Shown: piece by piece, positions 31,763 to 41,395 of the stretch
Layout: each line of letters starts with the position of its first letter
Position numbering within the stretch: the stretch's first letter is position 1
DNA from: JBGQBN01 sp041494805
Lineage (GTDB): Bacteria; Acidobacteriota; Terriglobia; Terriglobales; Acidobacteriaceae
Reading direction: 5' to 3'
Length of the DNA: 64,000 bases
Assembly (NCBI GenBank): GCA_041494805.1
Contig: JBGQBN010000004.1
Span: 71,910 to 135,909 of the forward strand
Program-made: the position numbers and the translations under genes
Notes under the pieces: model-generated
Told to the model about the DNA's origin: nothing
Databases searched by the model: none
The model's input: only the letters and a program-made list of their open reading frames with translations

Positions 31763-33589
31763 ATGCGTCGAGCCATCCGTCTCGTTGTGCTGATCTTTAT
31801 CCTGCTAGCCGTGGGCGGTTTCGCCTGGGCCGCGGAAAACGCCACCACCAAGTCGTCCGTTGCCCAATCACTGCACCAGCTGTTTGACAGCGAGTGGGAA
31901 TACCAGATGGCGCACAATCCCATGCGCGCCTCATTTCTAGGTGACCGGAGGTGGAATGACCAATGGCCGGATGTGAGCTTGGGCGCGATGCATGAGCAAT
32001 TCCAGCATGCCCACGAAGTGCTCAACCAACTGCACACCATTGATCGCGCCCAGCTTTCCCAGGAAGACCAACTGAACTACGACGTGTTCGACTACAACGT
32101 CAGCGACTTTGCCGAGGGCGAGCAGTACAAGTGGTACTTGGTACGTACAAATACCTTCAACGGAATTCAGACAGTGGAAGGCGTGGTCAATTCATTGCGC
32201 TTCGAAACCGTGAAGGACTATGACGATTGGCTGGCACGTCTGCATAGCTTCCCCGCCTATATGGACCAGAATATCGGTTTGATGCGAGAGGGAGTAAAGC
32301 AGCACGTGCTGCTGCCCCAAGTGATCGGCGAGAAGATTCTCACCCAGCTCAATGGCATGGATTGGCAGGACTCGACGAAACACGGGTTCTACAAGCCTTT
32401 CAAGAAGATGCCGGCGTCATTTTCCGAAGCCGACCGGCAGCGGCTCGATGCGGCTGCGCAGCAGGCCATCCAGAAAGATGTCCTGCCGGCCTTTCGGCGC
32501 TTCCGGGATTTTCTTGAAAAGGAACACATACCGGCGTCGTTTGAGCAAGCCGGCGCCTGGCAAGTGCCGAATGGGGATCAGACCTACAGCTATCTTGCCC
32601 GCTCCATGACCACGACCCAGTTCACGCCCGAGCAGATTCATGAAATCGGGTTGCAGGAAGTGAAGAGAATCCGAACGGAAATGGAGAAGGTAAAAGAGCA
32701 GGCTGGATTCAAAGGCAGTATGCAAGAGTTCTTCCACTACCTGCGCACGGACCCGAAATTCTATGCCAAGAGCGAGGGTGAACTGCTCGCATACACGCGG
32801 GCCAGGGCAAAGGAAATCGATCCATTGTTGATAAAGCTATTCCGTACGTTTCCGCGCTTGCCCTATGGTGTGGAACCAGCGCCCAAGGAAATCGCGCCCG
32901 GAATGCCGGCTGCCTACGCGAGCTCCGCCGCACCCGACGGCTCACGGCCGGGGTACTTCTACATCAACACCTACAAACCGGAAACCCGGCCGGAATACGA
33001 GATCACTTCCCTCATCCTGCACGAAGCCATACCCGGCCACACTTTTCAGGGCGGGATTGCGATTGAGCTCAAGGATATTCCGAAGTTCCGGCGCTACGGG
33101 GGATACAGCGCCTACCAGGAAGGCTGGGCGCTCTATTGCGAGTCGCTGGGCGACGAATTGGGGCTATATGACGATCCTTACGTACGCTTTGGAAGATTGA
33201 GCAACGAGATCTGGCGTGCCGTGCGGCTGGTGGTGGATACCGGCATGCACCAGAAGCATTGGACGCGGCAGCAGGCCATCGACTACTTTGTCGCCAATGT
33301 GGCGACCAGCGAATACAACGCCACCAGCGAAGTCGATCGCTACATCTCATGGCCAGGGCAGGCACTGGCGTACAAGATCGGCGAACTCAAGATCAAGGAA
33401 CTACGGGAACGTGCCACCCGGGAGCTGGGCCCGGCATTCGACCTGCGCGAATTCCACGACACCCTTTTGCTCGACGGGCCATTGCCTCTCACCGTACTTG
33501 AAAAGCAGGTGAACCGCTGGATCGCGGCGAAGAAAAATCGCGCGGAGCATTCGTCTGGCGAGGCCACCACTTCGCCGTCTGCGCATTAA
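31763..33589 (+). CDS. DUF885 family secreted metallopeptidase-like protein
   Basis: A 608-residue protein from ATG 31763, where a signal peptide starts (MRRAIRLVVLIFILLAVGGFAWA); an upstream in-frame start at 31712 gives no signal peptide. The DUF885 hallmark LHEAIPGHTFQ has His420-Glu421 and His426, an HExxxGH zinc-type site, and further on there is a distal YQEGWALYCESLGDELG with Glu residues that complete the ligand set. Alpha-helical throughout. The family is classed with gluzincin-like peptidases, but substrates are mostly unknown. It is likely a periplasmic or extracellular dipeptidase or carboxypeptidase. It ends 28 bp from a converging gene. Confidence 0.88.
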   Translation: MRRAIRLVVLIFILLAVGGFAWAAENATTKSSVAQSLHQLFDSEWEYQMAHNPMRASFLGDRRWNDQWPDVSLGAMHEQFQHAHEVLNQLHTIDRAQLSQEDQLNYDVFDYNVSDFAEGEQYKWYLVRTNTFNGIQTVEGVVNSLRFETVKDYDDWLARLHSFPAYMDQNIGLMREGVKQHVLLPQVIGEKILTQLNGMDWQDSTKHGFYKPFKKMPASFSEADRQRLDAAAQQAIQKDVLPAFRRFRDFLEKEHIPASFEQAGAWQVPNGDQTYSYLARSMTTTQFTPEQIHEIGLQEVKRIRTEMEKVKEQAGFKGSMQEFFHYLRTDPKFYAKSEGELLAYTRARAKEIDPLLIKLFRTFPRLPYGVEPAPKEIAPGMPAAYASSAAPDGSRPGYFYINTYKPETRPEYEITSLILHEAIPGHTFQGGIAIELKDIPKFRRYGGYSAYQEGWALYCESLGDELGLYDDPYVRFGRLSNEIWRAVRLVVDTGMHQKHWTRQQAIDYFVANVATSEYNATSEVDRYISWPGQALAYKIGELKIKELRERATRELGPAFDLREFHDTLLLDGPLPLTVLEKQVNRWIAAKKNRAEHSSGEATTSPSAH

Positions 33590-33617
33590 CCCGCGTTGCT
33601 TCCGCTATGTTCCTCGC

Positions 33618-34157
33618 TTACCTGGCCCGGGCAGGGCGACGCATCACCTGGACCGGGGCGCTGTCGTGATCCTCAAGGGTCGCTTCTTGTGGCTCGGAAT
33701 CAATCTGAGGGAGCACTTCGAGCAGCCGCACGCAGCGATTCCAGCGGAGCACGGCGTCATCGTTCTCCGGGGGACGGATTTTTTCCGCCTCTTCGAAACA
33801 GCGCATGGCTTCCAGGAAGAGCCCTACCAGCATTTGCGGCGGACGTCCGGCCTGCATCTGCGCTTTGGCGCGGCGCTCGTAGAGAAGGCCGGTGTAGTAC
33901 TGGCGTTCGTAGGCATCGCGGAGGCGTTGAAAGATGTTTTCCACTTCTGCGTAGCGGTCCGACGCCTGCCCGGTGAACTGATCGGTGATCGCGGCGCCAA
34001 GCATGCGCAGAGCGACCTGATTCTCCGGCTCGACAGCCAGAATGTCGTGGCAGATCGATTCGGTTTCTTCGGGCTCGTTCAGGTAGCGGTAGAGCGTGGC
34101 CTTGGAAACAGCCTCGGGAATACCACTCTTCGAAATAGTCTTCAACTTCATTTCCAC
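33618..34157 (-). CDS. Helical (TPR-like) protein at the end of the frd operon
   Basis: A 179-residue soluble protein. The GTG at 34157 follows AGGAGG by five bases; an ATG two codons later is the alternative. Residues 10-130 look like two or three TPR-type helical pairs (ATLYRYLNEPEETESICHDILAVEPENQVALRMLGAA, DAYERQYYTGLLYERRAKAQ, LFLEAMRCFEEAEKIRP). The tail is acidic. It starts 16 bp after the frdD stop and is on the same strand, so it is probably co-transcribed with fumarate reductase; an assembly or tethering role is only a guess. Confidence 0.68.
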   Translation of the reverse strand: MEMKLKTISKSGIPEAVSKATLYRYLNEPEETESICHDILAVEPENQVALRMLGAAITDQFTGQASDRYAEVENIFQRLRDAYERQYYTGLLYERRAKAQMQAGRPPQMLVGLFLEAMRCFEEAEKIRPPENDDAVLRWNRCVRLLEVLPQIDSEPQEATLEDHDSAPVQVMRRPARAR

Positions 34158-34173
34158 GGGAACCTCCTGCGTG

Positions 34174-34527
34174 TTACGCGATGTTCCACAGCAGATATCC
34201 TGCCAACCCTGTTCCCACCACCGCTCCGCCATAACAAAGGGTAAAGATCACTTCGTTCAAATGTTTCACCTGGAGCCCGTCATAGAGGGTGTAGCGGAAA
34301 CGGTGGGCCCAATGGAATAGCGGCAGTGAGCACAGCACAAATAGATAGATTCGCACCAAAGGCATTTTAAGCAGAGCGGTCAGGTGTGCGTAGGCGGGAG
34401 GCTGGAGCCACCTCAGGGGAAACGCCAACCCGAAGAGAAAGAGATGCACCGGGATGAGAAGCGCGGCCACCACGCCTCCGGCGCTGAACAGCATCCAGAA
34501 GAAAGCTTCGTTGGACTGTCTCTCCAT
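34174..34527 (-). CDS. frdD: Fumarate reductase membrane anchor subunit D
   Basis: A 117-residue membrane protein with three spans (about 10-34, 55-75, 92-114). It aligns by eye with E. coli FrdD: EAFFWMLFSAGGVVAALLIPVHLFLFGLAFPL near the N-terminus and PLFHWAHRFRYTLYDG in the second half. With FrdC it holds the FrdAB catalytic part on the inner membrane and forms the quinone site; this type has no haem. Its start is 15 bp after frdC ends. Confidence 0.87.
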   Translation of the reverse strand: MERQSNEAFFWMLFSAGGVVAALLIPVHLFLFGLAFPLRWLQPPAYAHLTALLKMPLVRIYLFVLCSLPLFHWAHRFRYTLYDGLQVKHLNEVIFTLCYGGAVVGTGLAGYLLWNIA

Positions 34528-34542
34528 CGTTACCTCAAAGCC

Positions 34543-34980
34543 TTACTTCAAAATCAGCCAGCCAACCGCAGCCGATACCACCAACCACATGGCGTAGTTC
34601 GGCGCAGCCACCAGGAAATCTGGAAGTCGCTTTCCGCGTAACCTTATCACCATTGCCCGCGGGGTCAGGTTGAACCATGTGATGGTATGAAAAACGACAA
34701 AAAAGAAGCTGATCAGGTTGAGCGCGATCGCCCCGGGAGTCTGCAGCCAATGCTGGAAGCGAGTATAAGCGTCGGGCCCATTGCGCAGCGCGCGCAATTG
34801 GAGCAACGTAATAACCACGAAAACCGCCACAAATACACTGCTCAGCTCGCGCAGAATGAACCTCAGGTATTGCCACTGCCCCAGCCACCAGTACACGGAC
34901 ACGTGGGGCCGGTACCATCGGGGATGGAATTCCGTATGCGCCGGCGCCGGGTTAATCGTTGGCTGCCTGGTTGTGGACAT
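34543..34980 (-). CDS. frdC: Fumarate reductase membrane anchor subunit C
   Basis: A 145-residue protein from ATG 34980, overlapping frdB by 29 bp. It resembles E. coli FrdC: HPRWYRPHVSVYWWLGQWQYLRFILRELSSVF, the LRNGPDAYTRFQHWLQTPGAIALNLISFFFVVFHTITWFNLTPRA block and a third span at the end. Three membrane helices. The pattern RALRNGP and HTITWF is typical of the E. coli-type quinol:fumarate reductases that keep two small haem-free anchors. Confidence 0.88.
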   Translation of the reverse strand: MSTTRQPTINPAPAHTEFHPRWYRPHVSVYWWLGQWQYLRFILRELSSVFVAVFVVITLLQLRALRNGPDAYTRFQHWLQTPGAIALNLISFFFVVFHTITWFNLTPRAMVIRLRGKRLPDFLVAAPNYAMWLVVSAAVGWLILK

Positions 34981-35740
34981 CGCTATCGTTGTGACCTCTG
35001 GGCATGACAAAAGATTTCATCCAATCGAGTACGGCTTTTATTTTGTACTGTTGAATCGCCCCGGCCGGATCTACGTGCTTGGGACAAACACGGGTACACT
35101 CTCCCACGAAGGTGCATCCCCAGATGCCTTCGGGATGCGCCAGGAGCGCCGTGCGTTCTTCCGCACCCTGGTCACGGGAGTCCAGGTTGTAGCGCTGGGC
35201 CAGGGCAATCGCCGCCGGGCCCACAAACACGGGATCCAGACCAACCACCGGGCAAGCCGCGTAGCAGAGGGTGCAGTTGATGCACATGCTGAACTGCCTG
35301 TAGTTCTCCAATTGCTCCGGAGTCTGCAGGAACTCTCCCTGGGAGAGCGGTGGTTCCTCTTTGTCATTGCGGATCAGCCAGGGTTTTACTTTCTTGAGTT
35401 TATCGAGAAAATCGCTGAGCTCCGTTACCAGATCGCGCACTACGGGAAAATACCGCAAAGGCTCCACCCGGACCTTGTTTCCGTTGCGTGCGTAGGAGGA
35501 AAGGAACGTAGCACAGGTCAGCTTGGGCTCGCCGTTGACCATCATGCCGCAACTGCCGCAAATACCCATACGGCAGGACCAGCGATAGGTGAGCGAGCCA
35601 TCCACTTTGTCCTTGATGTGGTTCAGCGCGTCGAGCACGACCCATTCTTTGTAAACGGGTACCTCGAAGCTTTCGAAGCGTGGCTTCTCGTCCTGCTCGG
35701 GGGAGTAACGCGCGATCTCGAGGATGATCTTCTCAGGCAT
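34952..35740 (-). CDS. frdB: Fumarate reductase iron-sulfur subunit
   Basis: A 262-residue protein with three clusters: [2Fe-2S] ligands Cys56, Cys61, Cys64, Cys76 (CRMGICGSCG...C); [4Fe-4S] and [3Fe-4S] ligands in CINCTLCYAACP (Cys153, 156, 159, 163) and CTFVGECTRVCP (Cys209, 215, 219). It passes electrons between menaquinol (FrdCD side) and the flavin of FrdA. It starts one base after the frdA stop, indicating tight coupling. Confidence 0.94.
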   Translation of the reverse strand: MPEKIILEIARYSPEQDEKPRFESFEVPVYKEWVVLDALNHIKDKVDGSLTYRWSCRMGICGSCGMMVNGEPKLTCATFLSSYARNGNKVRVEPLRYFPVVRDLVTELSDFLDKLKKVKPWLIRNDKEEPPLSQGEFLQTPEQLENYRQFSMCINCTLCYAACPVVGLDPVFVGPAAIALAQRYNLDSRDQGAEERTALLAHPEGIWGCTFVGECTRVCPKHVDPAGAIQQYKIKAVLDWMKSFVMPRGHNDSDVHNQAAND

Positions 35741-35741
35741 C

Positions 35742-37523
35742 TCAACTGGCTCGCTTTACTTCCGTCGGTTGTTCTTTGGATTGTTCGCCGTACACCCGTT
35801 CTCCCGGCGGCCAGCGTGTGATCTTCACCGGCAAATACTCCACCCGCGATGAGCCGTCCGGGTTGCGGTACACCACGGAATGGGCGAGAAACTTTGTGTC
35901 GTCCCTGGCCGGAAAGTCAGTGCGTTGGTGAGCGCCGCGGGACTCGGTCCGGCGCAAGGCGCACTGCACGATCGATTCTGCTACGTCCAGCATGAACCCG
36001 AGTTCCAGCACGGCTTCCAGCTCAGTGTTGAAGGTGCGGCTGCGGTCGTCCAGATTGATGTTGTGGTAGCGTTCTTGAAGATCGCGCAACTTGTTGGTTG
36101 CCTGCGTCAGCGATGCTTCCTCGCGGTAGATTCCCCCTCCACTCTCGACGGCCTTCTGCATCTCTTCGCGAATGGTCACGATGCGCTCGCGGCCGTTGGT
36201 CTTGTGGAGAAACCGTTCTTCCAGTCGTCGCCGCTCGTCGTTGGCCTGCGCCAGGGTATTCCCGTTCGGCGCTTTCTGCCCGGCGGCGAACGAGGCCGCC
36301 GCCCTGCCTGCGCGCGCTCCAAATACCAGGCACTCGGGCAAAGAGTTCGAACCCAGGCGATTGGCGCCGTTGATACTCACGCAAGCCACTTCGCCGGCGG
36401 CATACAGGCCTGCAAGCGGTGTGGCGCCGTCGATATCGGTGCTCACCCCGCCCATCATGTAGTGCACCACGGGCCGAACTGGAACCAGTTCTTTGACGGG
36501 ATCGATGTTCTGATACTTCAGGCAGAGCTCGCGCACGAAGGGCAGCTTGGCGTTGATGAGTTTCTCCCCCAGGTGGCGCAGGTCCAGATGGACAACCGAG
36601 CCAAAAGGTGTCTGGATAGTACGGCCTTTCTGATCTTCCTTCACGAAGGCCTGCGACAGGCGATCGCGCGGTCCTAGTTCCATGGAACGCAGCACCGGCT
36701 TGGGCTCAGGCTTGCCCAAGTTGTAGTCCTGCAGGTAGCGGTAGCCGTCCTTGTTCAGCATGTAGCCGCCCTCGGAGCGTGCTGCTTCCGTGATCAGAAT
36801 GCCGGTGAACGGAAGCCCGGTAGGGTGGTACTGCATGAACTCCATGTCCTTCAGTGGAGCGCCGGCGCGATAGGCCAGCGCCATGCCATCACCATTCTTG
36901 ATGTTCGCGTTGGTGGTGAAGGGAAAGATGCGGCCGCAGCCGCCCGTGCAAAGGATGACCGCCTTAGCGGTGATCGCCTGAATTTTCCCGGACATCAATT
37001 CGATGGCTACCACGCCCTGTACACGCCCGTCATCGACGAGCAGCTTGGTGACAAACCATTCGTCGTAGCGAGTGATGGGCTCGTATTTCAGGGTGGTCTG
37101 AAACAGCGTGTGCAGCATGTGGAAGCCGGTTTTGTCGGCAGCAAACCAGGTGCGCCGTTTCTTCATTCCGCCAAAGGCGCGCACGGCGATATGCCCGTCC
37201 GGCTCGCGGCTCCAGGGGCAGCCCCAGCGTTCCAGTTGCAATAACTCCTGCGGAGCCTCTTTGACGAAGGCTTCTACGGCATCCTGGTCACACAGCCAGT
37301 CGCCTCCGGAGATGGTGTCGTAGGCATGTTCATCCAGGCTGTCGTCCGGCCTGGCCACGCCGGCAGCGCCACCTTCGGCCGAAACCGTGTGGCTGCGCAT
37401 GGGATAGACCTTTGAAATGACGGCAATACGGAGCTTGGGATTGACCTCGGCTGCGGCGATGGCGGCGCGCAGTCCCGCACCTCCGCCACCTACGAGCAGG
37501 ACATCGTGCGACGAGGCTTCCAT
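35742..37523 (-). CDS. frdA: Fumarate reductase flavoprotein subunit
   Basis: A 593-residue flavoprotein from ATG 37523 with GGAG in front; the longer open frame to 37634 is not supported. The Rossmann motif is LLVGGGGAGLRAAIAA (9-24); His45 in MRSHTVSAEGG is the covalent FAD attachment. Substrate-site blocks are QYHPTGLP and ARSEGGYMLN, and the capping domain and GANRLGSNSLPE FAD motif are intact. The C-terminal region has RTESRGAHQRTDFPARDD. It reduces fumarate to succinate in anaerobic respiration, and can run as succinate dehydrogenase in some bacteria. It is the first gene of frdABCD plus the TPR-like gene. Confidence 0.95.
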   Translation of the reverse strand: MEASSHDVLLVGGGGAGLRAAIAAAEVNPKLRIAVISKVYPMRSHTVSAEGGAAGVARPDDSLDEHAYDTISGGDWLCDQDAVEAFVKEAPQELLQLERWGCPWSREPDGHIAVRAFGGMKKRRTWFAADKTGFHMLHTLFQTTLKYEPITRYDEWFVTKLLVDDGRVQGVVAIELMSGKIQAITAKAVILCTGGCGRIFPFTTNANIKNGDGMALAYRAGAPLKDMEFMQYHPTGLPFTGILITEAARSEGGYMLNKDGYRYLQDYNLGKPEPKPVLRSMELGPRDRLSQAFVKEDQKGRTIQTPFGSVVHLDLRHLGEKLINAKLPFVRELCLKYQNIDPVKELVPVRPVVHYMMGGVSTDIDGATPLAGLYAAGEVACVSINGANRLGSNSLPECLVFGARAGRAAASFAAGQKAPNGNTLAQANDERRRLEERFLHKTNGRERIVTIREEMQKAVESGGGIYREEASLTQATNKLRDLQERYHNINLDDRSRTFNTELEAVLELGFMLDVAESIVQCALRRTESRGAHQRTDFPARDDTKFLAHSVVYRNPDGSSRVEYLPVKITRWPPGERVYGEQSKEQPTEVKRAS

Positions 37524-37822
37524 GGCGTCTCCATCAGCGGCTGTGTAAGGCGGGCAGCCGCTTTCACCAGGCCCAAGTGCGGGGCACATTCTCCCCCGAA
37601 CCGGCCCTCGGAAGCAAATGGAATCTACGGACACGGAGCGTGATCATTGGGGCGGGATGCCGCAGTGGGAATTACCCAGTGGCGCGGAAAGTTTCCTAGA
37701 AGCCTGGACGATGGCGGGAGAGTCTACTGAAGTGGCTTGGCCGCCAGGAAGACAAAGGCCAACGGTTCGATCGTGAGTGTATCCCCAAGGGCTCCTGGAA
37801 ACACCCACGAGAAGCTGGAAAC

Positions 37823-40255
37823 CTAGAAATCGAATCCCGGATCCATCGGCTGCAAGGGGAACGCCGGCGCTACAGCAGCTGGAGAGAAGTTTTGCACCGT
37901 TCTTCCCGCCTGGCTGGGATCGAAAGGTACAAAACCCAACTTCAGTGCCGGGGTACCGGGAAGCAATGTGAAATCGTCGCTGGGATAGTTCGGATTCGAG
38001 AACAACGGATCTTGGTTGAGGGAATGTGTATCTTCACCAAGGACCTGCCATTGTGTGAGCGTGTAGTTCGTTTTCTGGGCGCCGGTCGGATCGGTGGTGA
38101 TGAAGGTGAGGGGCTTACCGCGTGAGTCCCAGTACAGGTTTTTGTCCAGCAGAAACCGGGTAGGGCAAGGGACCGGTTGATTGGAGCCGCCCACGTCTAT
38201 ACAGGTCCAATAACCGCCCTGAATCAGGCCGTTCGTGAAGTACACCACATTGTGGGTAAAAGTCAGGGAGGCCGGGTTCGTGCCTCCGTGCTGGATCATT
38301 CGGGGAGTGCCGAGCACAAGAATATTGTTGTCGACCAGGTTGTTTTGTGGGTAGATGTCGTGGGTCCGGTCCGAGAGGTTATTGAACAGGGGCGCAGCCG
38401 AAGTGCGATACACCAGGTTGTTGCGCGCCACCACGTTGGAGGTGCCCTGGTCGAAATAGATTCCGTGCCCACCGTAGCCGTCGGTATCCTTCCAGTTGTG
38501 GACTACATCGTGAACCACGTTGTTCAGAACCTGGTTGCCGGTGGTGGCGGATGAGGCAAAGTAAATCCCGCCCATGTCGCTGGTGACACCCTGGCCGAGG
38601 TTGTACACCAGGTTGTACGAAACCATATTGTCGTGGGCCAAGCCGACACCCTTCTCAATTCCCCAGGATGACCCAACTCCGATGGCGCCGCTGTAGAAAT
38701 CGTGGATTTCGTTATGGGTGACAGTGTTGTGATGCGCATTCCCTACCCAGACTCCAGTGCCGATTCCAGAGGGTTGGACTCGACCTCCGCTGGTGATGAG
38801 GTTGTTTTGGACCAGATTGTACTGGGCCACGTTGGCGTCCGTGTCAGGTTTGCTCTTCTGCTGGCCGATCCGGATCCCGCCCGTGCCCAGGTCAAAGAGA
38901 GTGCTGTTGATCACCTGATTGCTGGGCTTGGTGGTGATCGGCCCGGAGCCCACGAATTCGATACCCCAGCCCTCGGTGTGAGCGATGATGCAGCCGTCCA
39001 GTGTTATGTAGCTGGAGGTGTTGAAGCTCAGCGCCGCGGGAACGTTGGGCATGTCCTGTGAGTCGCCCAGACCGGTGGCCGTCGGGAGCCAGTTGTCATG
39101 GGCAAAGGTCAATCCCTTGAAAACAACGTGCTGCAGACCGGTCGCGATAAGCAGTTGCGACTGCTGCGGAATAATCACCTCATCAGTTGCTGGATTTTCT
39201 CCCGCTTGTGCCAGATAGCTAAGAGTCCAGGTGCCATTACTGTTGGTGCAGGAAGGCGGATTGGTGCAGCGATCCAGATACCACTGTCCGGGCTGGTTGA
39301 ACGCTTCCTTGGCATTTTCGATCAAGTAGCGATGGCCAGGAAAGAATCCGTTGTTGTTCAGCTGTTGAACCGTGGGTCCGGCCAGATAAGCAATGCGGTT
39401 CGCCGTGTCCACGGACTTCAAGCGCATGCGGCTCATCGTCCACTTTTCGAAGTCCAGGATTTCCACGTCCCCGAGTGCCAGGCTGTGGTAGTTCGAGGCA
39501 ACGTCGCTTGCGCTGTAGTAGAAGCGGTCGAAACATTGCCACTGGTTGCCCACCTGCAGACTGCAATTAGGCTCGGAAGCAGACACGTAAACCGATCCGG
39601 CGTTGTAGAGGTAACCGTTGACCGTGGTGCGAGGCCGATAGCGGCGTTCACCGTTATAGAACAGGGCTTCGAAGTTCTGGAAACCGCCTGAAGTTAACTT
39701 GGCGGTCCAGACATTGCCGTTGTTGGTCCAACCGGTAATTGTCTTTCCACCGCTGATAATTGGGGTCTCGCAAGGATAGTTCACATATTCAATGGGGGAG
39801 GTTGCATTGCCGGAATCCGCTGCTGAAAAAATCAGGGGAGAGCTGAGGAAATAGTAACCGCCGCGAATCATCACCGTGTGCCTGCCACCGGGCATGCCCT
39901 GCACGGCACGACGCGCGCGGTCCAGGGTGGCGAAGGGACCGTCAGTGCGATTACCGTTGGCGGCGTCCAAGGTTCCACTCCAACTGTCGTTGCCGTTAGT
40001 GGCTACGTAGAAGTCAGCCGCGCCGCTCCCGCATCCGCCACCGTTTCCGACACCTCCTCCGCCGCCGTCGCCAGATCCCCCGCCGCCGTCGCCAACCCCT
40101 CCGCCGCCAGTCCCACCGTCGCCACGTCCACCAGGAGGTTGATTTGCGTTCGGCGAACCTCCAGAAGCCACGTAGGACTGCGGAGAAATGGCGCAGCCCA
40201 CGAAGATGAGGGGGAAAAGCAGCACTATCATGGCTGCCATCAGTCTGGTTCGCAC
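37823..40255 (-). CDS. Right-handed beta-helix lipoprotein
   Basis: An 810-residue exported lipoprotein. Start GTG 40255 lies four bases after GGAGGT; the lipobox ends LIFVGC, so Cys is about residue 21. Next comes a glycine-rich flexible spacer of about 45 residues (GGRGDGGTGGGGVGDGG...) and then a YVATNGNDSWSGTLDAANGN segment with PFATLDRARRAVQGM, the usual entry to pectate-lyase-type parallel beta-helix proteins. Many coils follow (VINSTLFDLGTGGIRIG, NTVTHNEIHDFYSGAIGVG, NQVLNNVVHDVVH). It probably binds or cleaves polysaccharide outside the cell; catalytic residues could not be assigned. Confidence 0.83.
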   Translation of the reverse strand: MRTRLMAAMIVLLFPLIFVGCAISPQSYVASGGSPNANQPPGGRGDGGTGGGGVGDGGGGSGDGGGGGVGNGGGCGSGAADFYVATNGNDSWSGTLDAANGNRTDGPFATLDRARRAVQGMPGGRHTVMIRGGYYFLSSPLIFSAADSGNATSPIEYVNYPCETPIISGGKTITGWTNNGNVWTAKLTSGGFQNFEALFYNGERRYRPRTTVNGYLYNAGSVYVSASEPNCSLQVGNQWQCFDRFYYSASDVASNYHSLALGDVEILDFEKWTMSRMRLKSVDTANRIAYLAGPTVQQLNNNGFFPGHRYLIENAKEAFNQPGQWYLDRCTNPPSCTNSNGTWTLSYLAQAGENPATDEVIIPQQSQLLIATGLQHVVFKGLTFAHDNWLPTATGLGDSQDMPNVPAALSFNTSSYITLDGCIIAHTEGWGIEFVGSGPITTKPSNQVINSTLFDLGTGGIRIGQQKSKPDTDANVAQYNLVQNNLITSGGRVQPSGIGTGVWVGNAHHNTVTHNEIHDFYSGAIGVGSSWGIEKGVGLAHDNMVSYNLVYNLGQGVTSDMGGIYFASSATTGNQVLNNVVHDVVHNWKDTDGYGGHGIYFDQGTSNVVARNNLVYRTSAAPLFNNLSDRTHDIYPQNNLVDNNILVLGTPRMIQHGGTNPASLTFTHNVVYFTNGLIQGGYWTCIDVGGSNQPVPCPTRFLLDKNLYWDSRGKPLTFITTDPTGAQKTNYTLTQWQVLGEDTHSLNQDPLFSNPNYPSDDFTLLPGTPALKLGFVPFDPSQAGRTVQNFSPAAVAPAFPLQPMDPGFDF

Positions 40256-40519
40256 GAGTACCTCCAAACTGCTTGCGCGACGACGTTGGCTGTATACAAG
40301 GCGAGAGTACAACCGGCCTGCGTTCCGGGGCAGGTCACGAAGGACCAGTTAAAGGCTGATGTGTCAGAGAGGTGGAAGGACAGGTAACACGTCGTGGGGC
40401 CAATGTCCGCTGGTAACACGCGGTTTGGGTCCTAGCTTGTGGTTCGCATCAACCGGAGGCGGCATCTCCGCCGACACGAAGCCTTCCGGAGCTGTCGTCG
40501 CTTCATGCCGGCGGGTACA

Positions 40520-41395
40520 ATGGTGCTCATGTCAGCCACCCGAACCGTTCGTCCACAGACCGTTCCGGCGGAGATTCCTCCGGTCCCCCTTACGATTGAA
40601 GGCTACAGCGTGCTGCACCAGATGCTGCGAGTCCGGTGGGGAGCGTGGCGGAAGCTGCCATCGGCACAGAAGACCAGAATCGTGCGCGAGGCTAGCGGTG
40701 TGCTGGCGAAGATGGAACTGAAGGCCGGTGGGCAGTCAGCGCTCTATTCCCTGCTCGGACACAAGGGCGACCTGATGTTGGTCCACTTCCGGCTATCGTT
40801 TGATGAATTGAATCAGGTAGAGCTGGATCTGGCACGGCTGCGGTTGAGCGACTACCTGGAGCCCACAACCTCATACCTGTCGGTGATCGAGCTGGGGCTG
40901 TACGAGTCCACCATCAAGGCGTACAAAGCGCTGGCCGAGCGAGGTGTCGAACCTCATTCCGAGGAATGGAACCGTGAGATCAAGGACACGCTGGCACGGC
41001 AGAAGGAAGCCATGCAGCCGCGTCTATTTCCGGAACTGCCGAAGCACCGCTACATTTCTTTCTATCCCATGGACCGCCGGCGCGGAGAAGACAAGAACTG
41101 GTACACCCTGCCCATCGAAGAGCGGGCGCGGCTGATGAGCGAACACGGACTGGTTGGCCGTCGCTACGCGGGCGAGGTTAAGCAAATCATTTCCGGCTCG
41201 ATCGGGTTCGACGACTGGGAATGGGGCGTGGACTTGTTTGCCGACGATCCGCTGGTCTTCAAGAAGCTGATCTACGAGATGCGCTTCGACGAAGTCAGCG
41301 CGGTGTTCGCGCTCTTCGCACACTTTTATGTAGGAGTGCGCTGTCCGGCAGCGGGATTAGGAAAGCTGCTGAGTGGCGAACTGCCGAAGGGCTGA
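40520..41395 (+). CDS. hemQ: Chlorite-dismutase-like haem protein, coproheme decarboxylase
   Basis: About 291 residues from the ATG at 40520 (another ATG three codons on). Family blocks are visible: a ferredoxin-like half with ALYSLLGHKGDLMLVHFR, and the second half KHRYISFYPMDRRRGEDKNWYTLPIEERARLMSEHGLVGRRYAGEVKQIISGSIGFDDWEWGVDLF, in which YPMDRRR, WYTL and the distal EHG..GR match HemQ rather than true chlorite dismutases. HemQ decarboxylates coproheme to haem b in the coproporphyrin-dependent pathway used by Bacillota, Actinomycetota and several others. The next gene, an AhpD-like redox protein, follows closely. Confidence 0.88.
   Translation: MVLMSATRTVRPQTVPAEIPPVPLTIEGYSVLHQMLRVRWGAWRKLPSAQKTRIVREASGVLAKMELKAGGQSALYSLLGHKGDLMLVHFRLSFDELNQVELDLARLRLSDYLEPTTSYLSVIELGLYESTIKAYKALAERGVEPHSEEWNREIKDTLARQKEAMQPRLFPELPKHRYISFYPMDRRRGEDKNWYTLPIEERARLMSEHGLVGRRYAGEVKQIISGSIGFDDWEWGVDLFADDPLVFKKLIYEMRFDEVSAVFALFAHFYVGVRCPAAGLGKLLSGELPKG

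Noticed and set aside
33666..34244. Plus-strand ORF of 192 codons
   Set aside because: Antisense to the TPR-like gene, which has the better ribosome site and operon position.
34781..35821. Long plus-strand ORF (346 codons)
   Set aside because: Antisense to frdC and frdB, both of which have full family signatures.
37524..37822. Hidden gene between the beta-helix gene and frdA
   Set aside because: This 299-bp gap has no coding-like ORF, strong stem or promoter-like match; I see nothing to report in it.
40256..40519. Gene in the gap between the beta-helix gene and hemQ
   Set aside because: Only a short direct repeat GGTAACACG was noticed; the frames extending hemQ upstream lack support.
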